Position numbers and translations under genes: made by a program. Below the pieces are notes generated by a model that had not been told where the DNA came from, did no database searches, and saw only the letters and a program-made list of their open reading frames with translations. 10,000 nt of DNA from the NCBI GenBank assembly GCA_020217035.1, contig JAIWOG010000092.1:1-10000 (forward strand). The letters are read 5' to 3'. Below are positions 1 to 9,917 of this stretch, piece by piece (the stretch's first letter is position 1; each line of letters begins with the position of its first letter). The DNA is from Magnetospirillum sp. (GTDB lineage: Bacteria; Pseudomonadota; Alphaproteobacteria; Rhodospirillales; Magnetospirillaceae).

Positions 1-2648
1 TCGTCTCCCTCTTCCAGATCTTCATCCGACTCTTCGTTGGAGCCGTTGATGTCGCACAGATGGGCAGCCGAGACCACGCGCTCGTTTTCGGCGGTGCGCA
101 GCACGATGACGCCCTGGGTCTTGCGCCCGGCGATGCGGATGTCGTCCACCGGCATGCGGATCAGCGTGCCGCCATCGGAAACCAGCATGATCTCGTCGTC
201 ATGGCCGATGGGGAACGACGCCACGACGGGGCCGTTCTTGTCGGTCAGGTCGATGTTGGCGATGCCCTGGCCGCCGCGTCCAGTGATGCGGTACTCGTAG
301 GCCGAGGTCCGCTTGCCGTAGCCGTTCTCGGTCACCGTCAGGATCATTTCCTCGGATTCCGACATGCGTTCGGCCTCGGGGCCGGTCAGGTCGCCGCGCA
401 GATAGGCGTCGCGGGTTTCCATGTCGAAATCCACATGGCGCAGGATGGACATGGAGATCACCTGGTCGGCGCCGTCCAGACGGATGCCGCGCACGCCGGT
501 GGAATCGCGGCCCTTGAACACGCGGACATCGGTGACCGGGAAGCGGATGGCCTTGCCCATGCGGGTGGCCAGCAACACGTCGTCGTTTTCGGTGCAGGGC
601 CGCACGGCGATCAGTTGTTCGTCGTCGCCCAGCTTCATGGCGATCTTGCCGTTGGACCGGATATCGACGAAATCAGACAGCATGTTGCGGCGCACGTCGC
701 CCTTCGAGGTGGCGAACACCACGTTCAGGTCGCCCCAGGTGGTTTCGTCCTCGGGCATGGGCATGACGGTGGAGATGCTTTCCCCTTCCGACAGCGGCAG
801 GATGTTGACCATGGCCTTGCCCTTGGCCTGTGGCGTGCCCAGCGGCAAACGATAGACCTTCAGCTTGTAGGCGATGCCGGTGCTTGAGAAGAACAATACC
901 GGGGTGTGGGTGCTGGTGACGAACACCTGGGACAGGAAGTCCTCGTCCTTCATGCTCATGCCCGATCGGCCCTTGCCGCCGCGCTTCTGGGCGCGGTAGG
1001 TGGACAGCGGCACCCGCTTGATGTAGCCGGTGTTGGTCACCGTCACCACCATGTCCTCGCGGGCGATCAAGTCCTCGATGTCGGCCTCGAACTCGGAATC
1101 CTCGATGGTGGTGCGGCGCGGCGTGGCGAACTGGGTGCGCATGTCGATCAACTCGCCGCGCATCACGTCCAGCAGCTTCGGGCGCGACGACAGGATTTCC
1201 AGGAATTCCTTGATCTGCTCGCCGATCTCGCGCAGTTCGTCGCCGATCTTGTCGCGTTCCAGCCCGGTCAGGCGATGCAGGCGCAGATCCAGGATGGCCT
1301 TGGCTTGGACTTCCGACAATTGGTAGGTGCCGTCCTCGATGCCACGACCGGGTTCGTCGATCAGACGGATCAGCGGTTCCACGTCCAAAGCCGGCCATTT
1401 GCGGGCCATCATCTGTTCGCGGGCCACATGCGGGTCCGACGCCTCGCGGATCAGCTTGATCATCTCGTCGATGTTGGCCACCGCGATGGACAAGCCGACC
1501 AACACGTGGGCGCGGTCGCGGGCCTTGCCCAGTTCAAAGATGGTGCGCCGGGTGATCACTTCCTCGCGGAAGGTGATGAAGGCGGCGATGATGTCGCGCA
1601 GCGTCATCATCTGCGGCCGGCCGCCGTTGAGCGCCAGGCAGTTGACGCCAAACGAAGTCTGCAGCGGGGTGAACTTGTAAAGCTGGGCCAACACCACGTC
1701 GGCGATGGCGTCGCGCTTGATCTCGATGACCACCCGTACGCCGTCGCGGTCGGATTCGTCACGCAGGTCGGAAACGCCCTCGATCTTCTTGTCACGCACC
1801 AATTCGGCGATCTGTTCCAGCATGCGGGCCTTGTTGACCTGATACGGAACCTCGGTGACGACGATGGCTTCGCGGTCCTTGCGGATTTCCTCGATATGGC
1901 AGCGGCCGCGCATGATGATCGAGCCGCGCCCGGTGGTCTGCGACAGGCGGATGCCGGAACGGCCCAGGATGGTGCCGCCGGTGGGGAAATCGGGGCCGGG
2001 CACCAGTTCCATCAACTCTTCCGGGCTGATGTCCGGATTGTCGATCATGGCGCAGCAGGCGTCGATCACCTCGCCCAGATTATGCGGCGGGATGTTGGTG
2101 GCCATGCCGACGGCGATGCCACCGGCGCCGTTGACCAGCAAATTCGGGTAACGCGCCGGCAGGACCAGCGGTTCTTCGGACGAATCGTCGTAATTGGGAC
2201 CGAAATCGACGGTTTCCTTGTCGATGTCCTCGATCAGGTAATGGGCGGACCGGGCCAGACGGGCCTCGGTGTAACGCATGGCCGCCGCCTTGTCGCCGTC
2301 CATGGAACCGAAATTACCCTGGCCGTTGATCAACGGCAGGCGCATGGAGAAATCCTGCGCCATGCGCACCATGGCGTCATAGATCGCCGAATCACCATGG
2401 GGGTGGTACTTACCCATGACGTCACCGACGATGCGCGCCGACTTGCGGAACGGCTTGTTGTAGTCGTAACCGCCTTCCTTCATGGCGAACAGGATACGTC
2501 GGTGAACGGGCTTCAGGCCGTCGCGCACGTCGGGCAGCGCACGGCTGACGATCACGCTCATGGCGTAATCGAGATACGAGCGCCGCATCTCCTCTTCGAT
2601 GGTAACCGGGGCGACGTCGAACTGCGGTGAAGACGGAATGGCGGTCAA
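1..2648 (-). CDS. gyrA: DNA gyrase subunit A (3' end beyond window)
   Basis: GyrA is the breakage-reunion subunit of the GyrA2GyrB2 complex that introduces negative supercoils using ATP. About 882 residues are visible and the frame is open throughout. Near the N-terminus it reads [30 protein letters not shown] family sequence. The helix with [12 protein letters not shown] follows (Ser87 and Asp91, equivalent to E. coli S83/D87), then [12 protein letters not shown] with catalytic Tyr126. [10 protein letters not shown] lies further on. The GyrA box QKRGGKG is at residues 554-560, marking this as gyrase rather than ParC. The beta-pinwheel domain follows and the visible end is acidic ([11 protein letters not shown]). 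The chosen start is TTG at 2648: it is the only usual start codon between the in-frame stop at 2709-2711 and Met21 at 2588, and it gives the normal N-terminal length. It has no Shine-Dalgarno sequence. Compared with E. coli, about 25 extra residues lie around 737-768 in the C-terminal domain. The gene is divergent from ssb. Confidence 0.97.
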   Translation of the reverse strand, partial: MTAIPSSPQFDVAPVTIEEEMRRSYLDYAMSVIVSRALPDVRDGLKPVHRRILFAMKEGGYDYNKPFRKSARIVGDVMGKYHPHGDSAIYDAMVRMAQDFSMRLPLINGQGNFGSMDGDKAAAMRYTEARLARSAHYLIEDIDKETVDFGPNYDDSSEEPLVLPARYPNLLVNGAGGIAVGMATNIPPHNLGEVIDACCAMIDNPDISPEELMELVPGPDFPTGGTILGRSGIRLSQTTGRGSIIMRGRCHIEEIRKDREAIVVTEVPYQVNKARMLEQIAELVRDKKIEGVSDLRDESDRDGVRVVIEIKRDAIADVVLAQLYKFTPLQTSFGVNCLALNGGRPQMMTLRDIIAAFITFREEVITRRTIFELGKARDRAHVLVGLSIAVANIDEMIKLIREASDPHVAREQMMARKWPALDVEPLIRLIDEPGRGIEDGTYQLSEVQAKAILDLRLHRLTGLERDKIGDELREIGEQIKEFLEILSSRPKLLDVMRGELIDMRTQFATPRRTTIEDSEFEADIEDLIAREDMVVTVTNTGYIKRVPLSTYRAQKRGGKGRSGMSMKDEDFLSQVFVTSTHTPVLFFSSTGIAYKLKVYRLPLGTPQAKGKAMVNILPLSEGESISTVMPMPEDETTWGDLNVVFATSKGDVRRNMLSDFVDIRSNGKIAMKLGDDEQLIAVRPCTENDDVLLATRMGKAIRFPVTDVRVFKGRDSTGVRGIRLDGADQVISMSILRHVDFDMETRDAYLRGDLTGPEAERMSESEEMILTVTENGYGKRTSAYEYRITGRGGQGIANIDLTDKNGPVVASFPIGHDDEIMLVSDGGTLIRMPVDDIRIAGRKTQGVIVLRTAENERVVSAAHLCDINGSNEESDEDLEEGD

Positions 2649-2679
2649 AGGAGGGATTCCCGAAAAAACCAGAACTTGT

Positions 2680-2698
2680 CGCAGGCAGGCTGCCTGCG
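2680..2698. repeat. 19-bp perfect palindrome in gyrA leader
   Basis: CGCAGGCAGGCTGCCTGCG reads as two perfect 9-bp arms around one central base. It lies at or just after the predicted gyrA transcription start. As RNA it could fold as an 8-bp stem with a 3-nt loop at the very 5' end of the gyrA message; as DNA it could be a dimeric protein site. There is no T-tract after it on the gyrA strand close enough to make it an obvious terminator, although a T6 run follows about 11 nt downstream (plus-strand A-run at 2663-2668). Confidence 0.45.
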
Positions 2699-2705
2699 GT
2701 GGCGC

Positions 2706-2734
2706 ACGCTACCAGATATCGTCTGGTGCGACAA
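2706..2734 (-). promoter_or_regulatory. candidate gyrA promoter
   Basis: On the minus strand TTGTCG (2729-2734) is followed after exactly 17 bp by TAGCGT (2706-2711). These match the sigma-70 boxes at 4 of 6 and 3 of 6 positions. A start site near 2699 would give a leader of about 50 nt before the TTG codon of gyrA. The 17-bp spacer is almost wholly occupied by a dyad (see 2711-2727). The call rests on box matching and position only; the -10 is weak. Confidence 0.35.
2711..2727. promoter_or_regulatory. 6-bp-arm dyad in the gyrA promoter spacer, possible operator
   Basis: ACCAGA and TCTGGT form perfect inverted arms separated by 5 bp (TATCG). The 17-bp element fills the spacer between the proposed -35 and -10 of gyrA, a position where a bound protein would block polymerase. 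It also lies just upstream of the proposed ssb promoter, so one protein could act on both genes. I recognise no known regulator from the sequence. Chance occurrence of 6-bp arms is not negligible. Confidence 0.3.
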
Positions 2735-2745
2735 CAGGGGGTGGC

Positions 2746-2774
2746 TTGAACCTTGCCGCGCAACCGACTATTGT
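2746..2774 (+). promoter_or_regulatory. candidate ssb promoter
   Basis: TTGAAC (2746-2751) and TATTGT (2769-2774) are separated by 17 bp. Each matches the sigma-70 consensus at 4 of 6 positions. Transcription from near 2781 would give a leader of about 27 nt that includes the ribosome site AGGAGA at 2793-2798, nine bases ahead of the ATG. I saw no LexA box of the alphaproteobacterial GAAC-N7-GAAC type in this spacer. Confidence 0.45.
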
Positions 2775-2807
2775 CCACCGCCAAGATTCAACAGGAGAAC
2801 CGGTGAC

Positions 2808-3341
2808 ATGGCTGGGTCCGTCAACAAAGTCATTCTGGTCGGCAATCTGGGCCGCGACCCCGAAGTGCGCACCGCCCAGGACGGTAGCAAGATCGTCAAC
2901 CTGAACATCGCCACCTCGGAAAGCTGGAAGGACCGCAGCAGCGGCGAACGCCGCGAGAAGACCGAGTGGCACCGCGTCGTCATCTTCAACCCCAACCTGG
3001 CCGATGTGGCCGAGCGCTTCCTGAAGAAGGGCTCCAGCGTCTACATCGAAGGGGCGCTGCAGACCCGCAAGTGGACCGATCAATCGGGCCAGGAAAAGTA
3101 CACCACCGAGGTGGTCATCGGCCGTTTCAAGGGCGAGTTGACCCTGCTGGGCGGCCGTGGCGAAGGCGGTGGCGGCGGTGGCGGCTATGACGATGGCGGC
3201 TATGGCGGCGGCGGCGGTGGCTATGGCGGCGGCCAGCGCTCGGGCGGCGGCGGCGGGGGTCAGCGTTCGGGTGGTGGCGGCTCGGGTGGTGGCTCGGGCT
3301 GGGAACCGCCGCCGGATCTGGATGACGACATTCCGTTCTGA
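2808..3341 (+). CDS. ssb: single-stranded DNA-binding protein
   Basis: The 177-residue protein coats single-stranded DNA during replication, recombination and repair, and recruits partner proteins through its C-terminal tip. Residues 1-113 form the OB fold, opening with [20 protein letters not shown] and including TEWHRVVIF and [15 protein letters not shown]. Residues 115-164 are an almost pure glycine linker with Tyr and two GQRSGGGG units. The end is LDDDIPF, the conserved acidic partner-binding tip. The start at 2808 is fixed by the family N-terminus and by AGGAGA nine bases upstream. In-frame extension to a TTG at 2676 would put 44 unrelated residues in front and would run through the proposed promoter. 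The gene is divergent from gyrA and ends in a strong terminator, so it is probably monocistronic. The length is ordinary for the family. Confidence 0.98.
   Translation: MAGSVNKVILVGNLGRDPEVRTAQDGSKIVNLNIATSESWKDRSSGERREKTEWHRVVIFNPNLADVAERFLKKGSSVYIEGALQTRKWTDQSGQEKYTTEVVIGRFKGELTLLGGRGEGGGGGGGYDDGGYGGGGGGYGGGQRSGGGGGGQRSGGGGSGGGSGWEPPPDLDDDIPF
3150..3299 (+). repeat. GGC/GGT-rich low-complexity tract encoding the SSB linker
   Basis: About 150 bp of imperfect GGC, GGT and GGN triplets encode the glycine linker of SSB. Units such as GGCTATGGCGGCGG and a repeated CAGCGTTCGGG-like segment suggest growth by slippage. The coding strand has many closely spaced G-runs, so folding into G-quadruplex-like forms is conceivable. 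The length of this tract probably varies among close relatives without breaking the frame if whole codons are gained or lost. Confidence 0.7.
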
Positions 3342-3348
3342 CGATGGA

Positions 3349-3380
3349 AAGGCCGGGGAAATCCCCGGCCTTATTTTTTT
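3349..3380 (+). terminator. intrinsic terminator of ssb
   Basis: AAGGCCGGGG (3349-3358) and CCCCGGCCTT (3363-3372) form a perfect 10-bp stem with a 4-nt loop (AAAT), followed by A and seven T residues (3374-3380). It begins 7 bp after the ssb stop codon. The stop codon of the convergent methyltransferase gene (3371-3373) lies inside it. On the minus strand the hairpin is followed only by TTTCC, so termination in that direction is likely to be weaker, though the element may serve both genes. Confidence 0.92.
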
Positions 3381-4018
3381 ACCCAGGCGGTAACCCGGAA
3401 CAAGGCGAGACCTGGGAACGGCAAGGAGATTACCTCGCGAAGTCTGGCATGAGGTCGCATCACCTGCTCGATATGGGCGATGGTCGTCGTGTGGTAATGG
3501 CCCGAAAAACCGGCCAAACGCCGCCCCAGGCGATACAGCCAATTTTCCGTCGGCCCCGACAGGATCATCGTCCCGCCCGGCTTCAAGGATTTGAAAAGCT
3601 GCGCCACGATGGCCGGGACGTCGTCGTTGTGTTCCAGGGAATCCAGAGCCATGACCACGTCGTAGGAGGCATCGGGGAGGCTGCCGATTTCCCGCTGACG
3701 GGCGGCAGGGATGAACGCCTGCAACGCATCGGCCAGCAAGGGATTACCCTCGACGAAGTCATAGGTGCCGGGGGCGGTCAGAAGATGATGAATTTCCCCG
3801 GTTCCAGCCCCGAAATCCAGAATCGCCCCATTGCGCCCCCAGCGCCGATAAAGCCGGGCGGCGGCGGCCAGCCGCCACCAACTGACGGCGGCGGCGGCCC
3901 AATTGGGGTGGGTGTAGGACGGGACGCAGCTTTCCTCCAGGACCTCGAACTGGCGGACGACATCGAAATGCCGGGACAACAGGGCACGCCGCTTGCGCAG
4001 CACGGACAACCAGTTCAT
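3371..4018 (-). CDS. class I SAM-dependent methyltransferase
   Basis: The 215-residue protein is predicted to transfer a methyl group from S-adenosylmethionine. Motif I is ILDFGAGTG (residues 67-74 region). An acidic strand end follows at YDFVEGN (86-92). YDVVMALDSLEHNDD (119-133) corresponds to the post-motif strand and the LEH loop typical of the Methyltransf_11/UbiE-like group. LKPGGTMIL (145-153) is the next conserved strand. A late segment GHYHTTTIAHI (173-183) may contact substrate. There is no signal peptide or membrane segment, so it is probably cytoplasmic. Its ATG overlaps the TGA of the upstream membrane protein gene (ATGA at 4015-4018), which implies translational coupling and a shared pathway. 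The substrate is not evident; a sugar or lipid-linked glycan is my inference from the neighbour. Its stop codon lies within the terminator of convergent ssb. Confidence 0.85.
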   Translation of the reverse strand: MNWLSVLRKRRALLSRHFDVVRQFEVLEESCVPSYTHPNWAAAAVSWWRLAAAARLYRRWGRNGAILDFGAGTGEIHHLLTAPGTYDFVEGNPLLADALQAFIPAARQREIGSLPDASYDVVMALDSLEHNDDVPAIVAQLFKSLKPGGTMILSGPTENWLYRLGRRLAGFSGHYHTTTIAHIEQVMRPHARLREVISLPFPGLALFRVTAWVKK

Positions 4019-5808
4019 GGGAATACCTTGGGTTCGACATTGCCGGGATAAGGGAAGGTCGCCAGGACGGTGCCGTCCTTCTCGGCCAACACTGCGTAAT
4101 TCCCCGCTGTCAGCGACGGAAGCGCCGTCTTGACCTCGGCCGACCAGGACAGCACCAGGACCACCTGCCCAAGCGACAGCATATTACGATAATGCGCCAT
4201 GTCGGCGCCGTCGAATGCCGTGGTGTAGGAAGCCATTTTCGGCTTTCCATTCCACTGATAGCTCGCCATGACGTGGCTGAGTCCGCTGCCCATGGGGTCC
4301 AAGATGGTGATTGCCCGGCCCTCTTGGGCCGCCACCTGATCCAGGGTCTGGCGCAGATACGTCTTCGCCTGGTCCAGATCGAAGCGAATATGGCGGACGG
4401 CGAGAAACGGTCCAAGGGCAACCAGGGCAACCATGACCGGCATGGCCAGCTTCGTCGCCCGTACCCCCGCCGGCACGAGATGGCCGAAGCGGTCAGAGGC
4501 CAAGGCCACCAGCAACGCCGTCAGCAGCCCAAGATGGGTATTGTAACGCCAGTAACTGGCTACCCTGTGGGCGTCCCCGGGCAGGAACACGGCAAGGTAG
4601 GTGAAATAAAGGAAAGCGTTGTAGCCGACGAAAATAAAGGCGACGCCCAACACCAAACGCTCGGCACCCTGGACAGGGCGGAAGAGCATGGAAAAAGCCC
4701 ACAGCACCGACAGCACCATGACACCGAAATAGCCGCCTTTGTTGGAAGCCACGTCCAGCATTCCGACCAGAATATCGGCCCAAAGGCTTAGATTCCACTC
4801 CCTCAGCGGCTTGATCACCAATTCTTCGCCCGCCAGGTTGGCGCCGACGAAATGACGCCACAACAACCAGACGCAGGCCACCGGTACGAAGGCCGCGGCC
4901 AGAGCGAACAGTCGCCGCAAGACGAATGTGCGGGACGACATGAGGATCAGGATGCCACCGACCCCGAACACCAGGACGTCCAAAACGAGGTTGGACGGCT
5001 TCAGCGACACCAAGGTGGCACCGCACAGACCTAGTGCTGTCCATGTGCGCCAACCACCATGGTCCAGACAGTGCCACACCAGCCACATCATGGTCAGGAT
5101 CAGGGCCGAGGTGGAAACGTCGGCATAGGCGGTGAACACAAGCTTGGGCACGAAAGTGGTTCCCAAAGCCGTCACCAGCAACACCCCCGCGGCCTGCTGC
5201 CGGAAAGACGGCCGACCGTAACGGGCCAAGACGCGGGCCAGCAAATCGCCGCACAAGGCCAGATGGAACAGGTTCAGCAGGCCGGGCACCGCCTCGGAAA
5301 AGCCGATCCACCAAGACGACATCCAGCCCAACAAGGGCCAACCATAGGGATAGGCGGCGCAGCACGATTCGATGGCTGGACGCCCTTTGCCGGGCAGCGT
5401 CTGGAAGGTATCGAGATAACGGAAGGCGCTGAGCCAATGGGAAAACTCGTCCCATTCCGACCCCACGCGGCCGGAGATCAACAGGGCCAAGGGAAGGACA
5501 AGCAGCAGCGCCATCCACCCGGTGGGCAGCGATCGGCAACGGATTTCCACGACCAGCGAAAGTACGGCCATCAACACAAGCAAAACCGGTAAGGCCGACA
5601 ACGAGCCGTCGCCAACCGTCGTCCCCAGGACAGTCATCAGCAACACGGCCAGTCCCCAGCCGGCGCCAAAGCTCACCAGATCGGGCAAGTCACGGCCGAC
5701 CAGCAGCCGCCCAACCAGCCACAATTGGACGACGCCCGACAACGCCCCCAAAACAGGCAGCAGGTCGATCCCGACAATAGCGCTTCGCAACAAATCCAGC
5801 ATGGCCAT
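4015..5808 (-). CDS. multi-spanning membrane protein, GT-C glycosyltransferase-like
   Basis: The 597-residue integral membrane protein has roughly 11 to 13 hydrophobic segments (for example about 9-37, 43-62, 71-90, 97-113, 205-221, 231-247, 274-291, 298-316, 358-376, 384-408, 453-470). A soluble C-terminal part of about 125 residues (473-597) follows and is probably periplasmic. In the first large loop SEWDEFSHW carries Asp120-Glu121, the position of the catalytic acid in GT-C enzymes. [10 protein letters not shown] (227-236) and SLKPSNLVL (268-276) resemble the YxD and TKxEG motifs of PMT/ArnT-like proteins, and [10 protein letters not shown] (420-429) resembles their RY segment. GT-C enzymes move a sugar from a polyprenyl-phosphate donor onto a lipid, protein or glycan. 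Assignment to GT-C is inference from motifs and topology; an O-antigen ligase/polymerase-like protein is the main alternative. The start at 5808 is followed by a second in-frame ATG at 5802, and the ribosome site is weak. It leads a two-gene unit with the methyltransferase. Confidence 0.8.
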   Translation of the reverse strand: MAMLDLLRSAIVGIDLLPVLGALSGVVQLWLVGRLLVGRDLPDLVSFGAGWGLAVLLMTVLGTTVGDGSLSALPVLLVLMAVLSLVVEIRCRSLPTGWMALLLVLPLALLISGRVGSEWDEFSHWLSAFRYLDTFQTLPGKGRPAIESCCAAYPYGWPLLGWMSSWWIGFSEAVPGLLNLFHLALCGDLLARVLARYGRPSFRQQAAGVLLVTALGTTFVPKLVFTAYADVSTSALILTMMWLVWHCLDHGGWRTWTALGLCGATLVSLKPSNLVLDVLVFGVGGILILMSSRTFVLRRLFALAAAFVPVACVWLLWRHFVGANLAGEELVIKPLREWNLSLWADILVGMLDVASNKGGYFGVMVLSVLWAFSMLFRPVQGAERLVLGVAFIFVGYNAFLYFTYLAVFLPGDAHRVASYWRYNTHLGLLTALLVALASDRFGHLVPAGVRATKLAMPVMVALVALGPFLAVRHIRFDLDQAKTYLRQTLDQVAAQEGRAITILDPMGSGLSHVMASYQWNGKPKMASYTTAFDGADMAHYRNMLSLGQVVLVLSWSAEVKTALPSLTAGNYAVLAEKDGTVLATFPYPGNVEPKVFP

Positions 5809-5872
5809 CCGTTCCCAACACGAGCGGCGGAAAAGTAACCGTCATGCCCCGCCGTGCCTAGCCTATTTCCTT

Positions 5873-5909
5873 CGACAAGGGGGGGCCATGAGCCAAGCCC
5901 CCCTTGTCG
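5873..5909. promoter_or_regulatory. perfect 12-bp inverted repeat at the uvrA promoter
   Basis: CGACAAGGGGGG (5873-5884) and CCCCCCTTGTCG (5898-5909) are perfect inverted arms around 13 bp. The right arm contains the proposed -35 box of uvrA (TTGTCG, 5904-5909). No T-tract follows, so it is not a normal intrinsic terminator. Because the predicted uvrA start site lies downstream, the arms would act as DNA, as an operator for a dimeric protein. If instead a longer leader is made from further upstream, the arms would form a very stable RNA hairpin. It also lies 65 bp upstream of the divergent membrane protein gene. Confidence 0.6.
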
Positions 5910-5932
5910 CCTTCGTGGAATGTCTCTACACT
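5904..5932 (+). promoter_or_regulatory. candidate uvrA promoter
   Basis: TTGTCG (5904-5909) and TACACT (5927-5932) are separated by 17 bp and match the sigma-70 boxes at 4 of 6 positions each. A start near 5939 gives a leader of about 27 nt with GAGGAA (5951-5956) ahead of the ATG at 5966. If correct, the upstream in-frame ATG at 5888 cannot be the uvrA start, since it would lie before the promoter. Confidence 0.5.
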
Positions 5933-5942
5933 CCCGCCGCCG

Positions 5943-5957
5943 GAATGAAAGAGGAAC
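5943..5957 (+). promoter_or_regulatory. possible LexA (SOS) box of uvrA, one mismatch
   Basis: GAAT-GAAAGAG-GAAC matches the alphaproteobacterial LexA box GAAC-N7-GAAC at 7 of 8 fixed positions. It covers the region just after the predicted start site and overlaps the ribosome site, a suitable place for repression. uvrA is a LexA target in several alphaproteobacteria. A one-mismatch match of this motif is expected several times by chance in 10 kb, so the position carries most of the weight. Confidence 0.3.
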
Positions 5958-5965
5958 AAAAGGCG

Positions 5966-8775
<2,810 letters not shown>

Positions 8776-8794
<19 letters not shown>

Positions 8795-9699
8795 GCGGCG
8801 AGCAGCGGCACCAGTTCCGCCGTCAACGGCAAATCGGGCCGGGAATAGGTCGCCAGATTGGCGGCCCGTTCCGAAGGGGCGTCCTTGAGCACATGATTCA
8901 TGCCGTCGATGATCGCCAAGCTGTTGCCGGGACGGGCCTGAACCAGGCGCTGCGCGTCTTCGGCCCCGACCTGGAAGTCGGCGTTCCCTTGGACGACCAA
9001 GGCGTCCAGGGGAGCCCGCGCCAATTCAGCCGCCGGGTCCAGGGACAGCCAGGACATCAGATAAGGTTGCACGGACGGCCGAAACAACGTCAGCAATTCC
9101 GCCGGAACCTTGGCCACACCTCGCCCCGCTTCCAGTTCGTTGAGAATTCGTCCGGCTTGTGCCTGCCAAGACGACGAAACCCCAGCCTCGGCCAATTGTC
9201 GGCGGATGACTCGTCCGGCGGCATGGCCGGCACCGGCCAGCAGCACCAGCCGATCAAGGGAATGTCGCCGACTCGCCAAGGTGGCGACCAGGGCTCCCTC
9301 GCTGTGGCCAACCAAACCCGATCGGCAGAATCCCCTCTGCCGCTGCAAAACCTCAAGCCAGGCCACGGCATCGTCCACATAGGTTTGGAAGCGCAACCCT
9401 TCCTCGGTCACCCCGGCCACAGCGCTGGCGCCGATGCCCCGCTTGTCCACCCGCAACACGGCGATACCATGACAGGCCAAGCCATGGGCCAGCAGGCGCA
9501 ACGAATTGTTGGTCATGCCGGGGAGGTTGCCGTCGCGATCCACCGGCCCTGAGCCGGCCAGCAACAAGACCGCCATTCCCGCTGGCCCCCCTTTCGGAAG
9601 CGTCAGGGTTCCGTGCAAGGCGCAATTCAGCCGTTCCAGAGTCAGCGGGAGTTCCGTCAGCGTAGCGTGATCGTGCTGCAACGCATCGCCTTTCACCAT
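8776..9699 (-). CDS. alpha/beta hydrolase (serine hydrolase, COG1073/S33-like)
   Basis: The 307-residue protein has the alpha/beta hydrolase fold and probably cleaves an ester or amide bond; the substrate is unknown. [14 protein letters not shown] (46-58) is the oxyanion-loop region typical of a bacterial group that continues as [29 protein letters not shown] (64-92). The nucleophile elbow is GHSEG (131-135, Ser133). The acid is probably Asp241 in [10 protein letters not shown], and the base is His269 in GMNHVLK, so the triad looks complete. There is no signal peptide, which points to the cytoplasm. The start at 9699 has no clear ribosome site, so the first 15 or so residues are uncertain. 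The last 19 bp, including the stop, overlap the uvrA 3' end on the other strand, and I see no terminator between the two genes. It appears to be transcribed alone, away from the gene that begins at 9918. Confidence 0.88.
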
Positions 9700-9813
9700 C
9701 CATAGGGGTATTGCCGATCAAGAATCACTATCGATGCACATTGCCTGCAAGAATTAAAAGCTCGCAGCCCCCCAGAAATTATCACCCGAAACCGTCATCG
9801 AACTGAAAAATTG

Positions 9814-9842
9814 TTGCATCGCACGGTGCATATCGGTACAAA
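9814..9842 (+). promoter_or_regulatory. weak candidate promoter for the gene at 9918
   Basis: TTGCAT (9814-9819) and TACAAA (9837-9842) are 17 bp apart, matching the sigma-70 boxes at 3 and 4 of 6 positions. The spacer of 218 bp in which it lies (9700-9917) is visibly richer in A and T than the flanking genes, as expected for a promoter region serving both directions. An imperfect TGCA..TGCA dyad at 9815-9830 overlaps the -35. Support is limited to box matching. Confidence 0.25.
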
Positions 9843-9870
9843 GTTTCATCGGCCGACGCCGATCAGAAAC
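9843..9870 (+). repeat. bulged hairpin upstream of the gene at 9918
   Basis: GTTTC plus ATCGGC (9843-9853) can pair with GCCGAT and GAAAC (9858-9863 and 9866-9870), giving 11 base pairs around a CGAC loop with a two-base bulge (CA). No T-tract follows on the plus strand, so it does not look like an ordinary terminator. It sits 47 bp ahead of the ATG at 9918, either in the leader of that gene or as a DNA site in the divergent control region. Confidence 0.4.
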
Positions 9871-9917
9871 AATATTACTTGATTCCTCCTGTTAATTTGG
9901 GGTTGAAAGGGGACGTC

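Noticed and set aside
2345..2400. Possible quinolone-resistance substitutions in gyrA
   Set aside because: The region reads [12 protein letters not shown], with Ser87 and Asp91 as in sensitive enzymes, so no common resistance change is present.
60..2630. Long open frames on the plus strand opposite gyrA (60-887 and 906-2630)
   Set aside because: They mirror the GyrA codons. The products are His/Asp/Gln-rich low-information sequence typical of antisense frames in high-GC genes, and GyrA is unmistakable on the other strand.
2676..2807. N-terminally extended SSB starting at TTG 2676
   Set aside because: The added 44 residues do not resemble SSB, the extension covers the candidate ssb promoter, and the AAAGGAGG at 2647-2654 is too far (21 nt) from that start.
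2709..3542. 277-residue frame on the minus strand opposite ssb
   Set aside because: Its Ala-rich middle is the reverse complement of the SSB glycine tract. ssb and its terminator explain the region.
4493..5592. Frames at 4493-5539 (minus) and 5059-5592 (plus) within the membrane protein gene
   Set aside because: Both are shadows. The 597-residue frame has a coherent alternation of hydrophobic segments and GT-C-like motifs that these frames lack.
5873..5909. Reading the 12-bp inverted repeat as an intrinsic terminator
   Set aside because: No T-run follows the right arm on either strand, and it lies ahead of two divergent genes, not after a gene.
5522..5965. Upstream extension of the uvrA frame (to 5522, or the ATGs at 5888 and 5945)
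   Set aside because: The extension is antisense to the membrane protein gene or runs through the promoter, has no UvrA similarity, and the start at 5966 has a good ribosome site and the family N-terminus.
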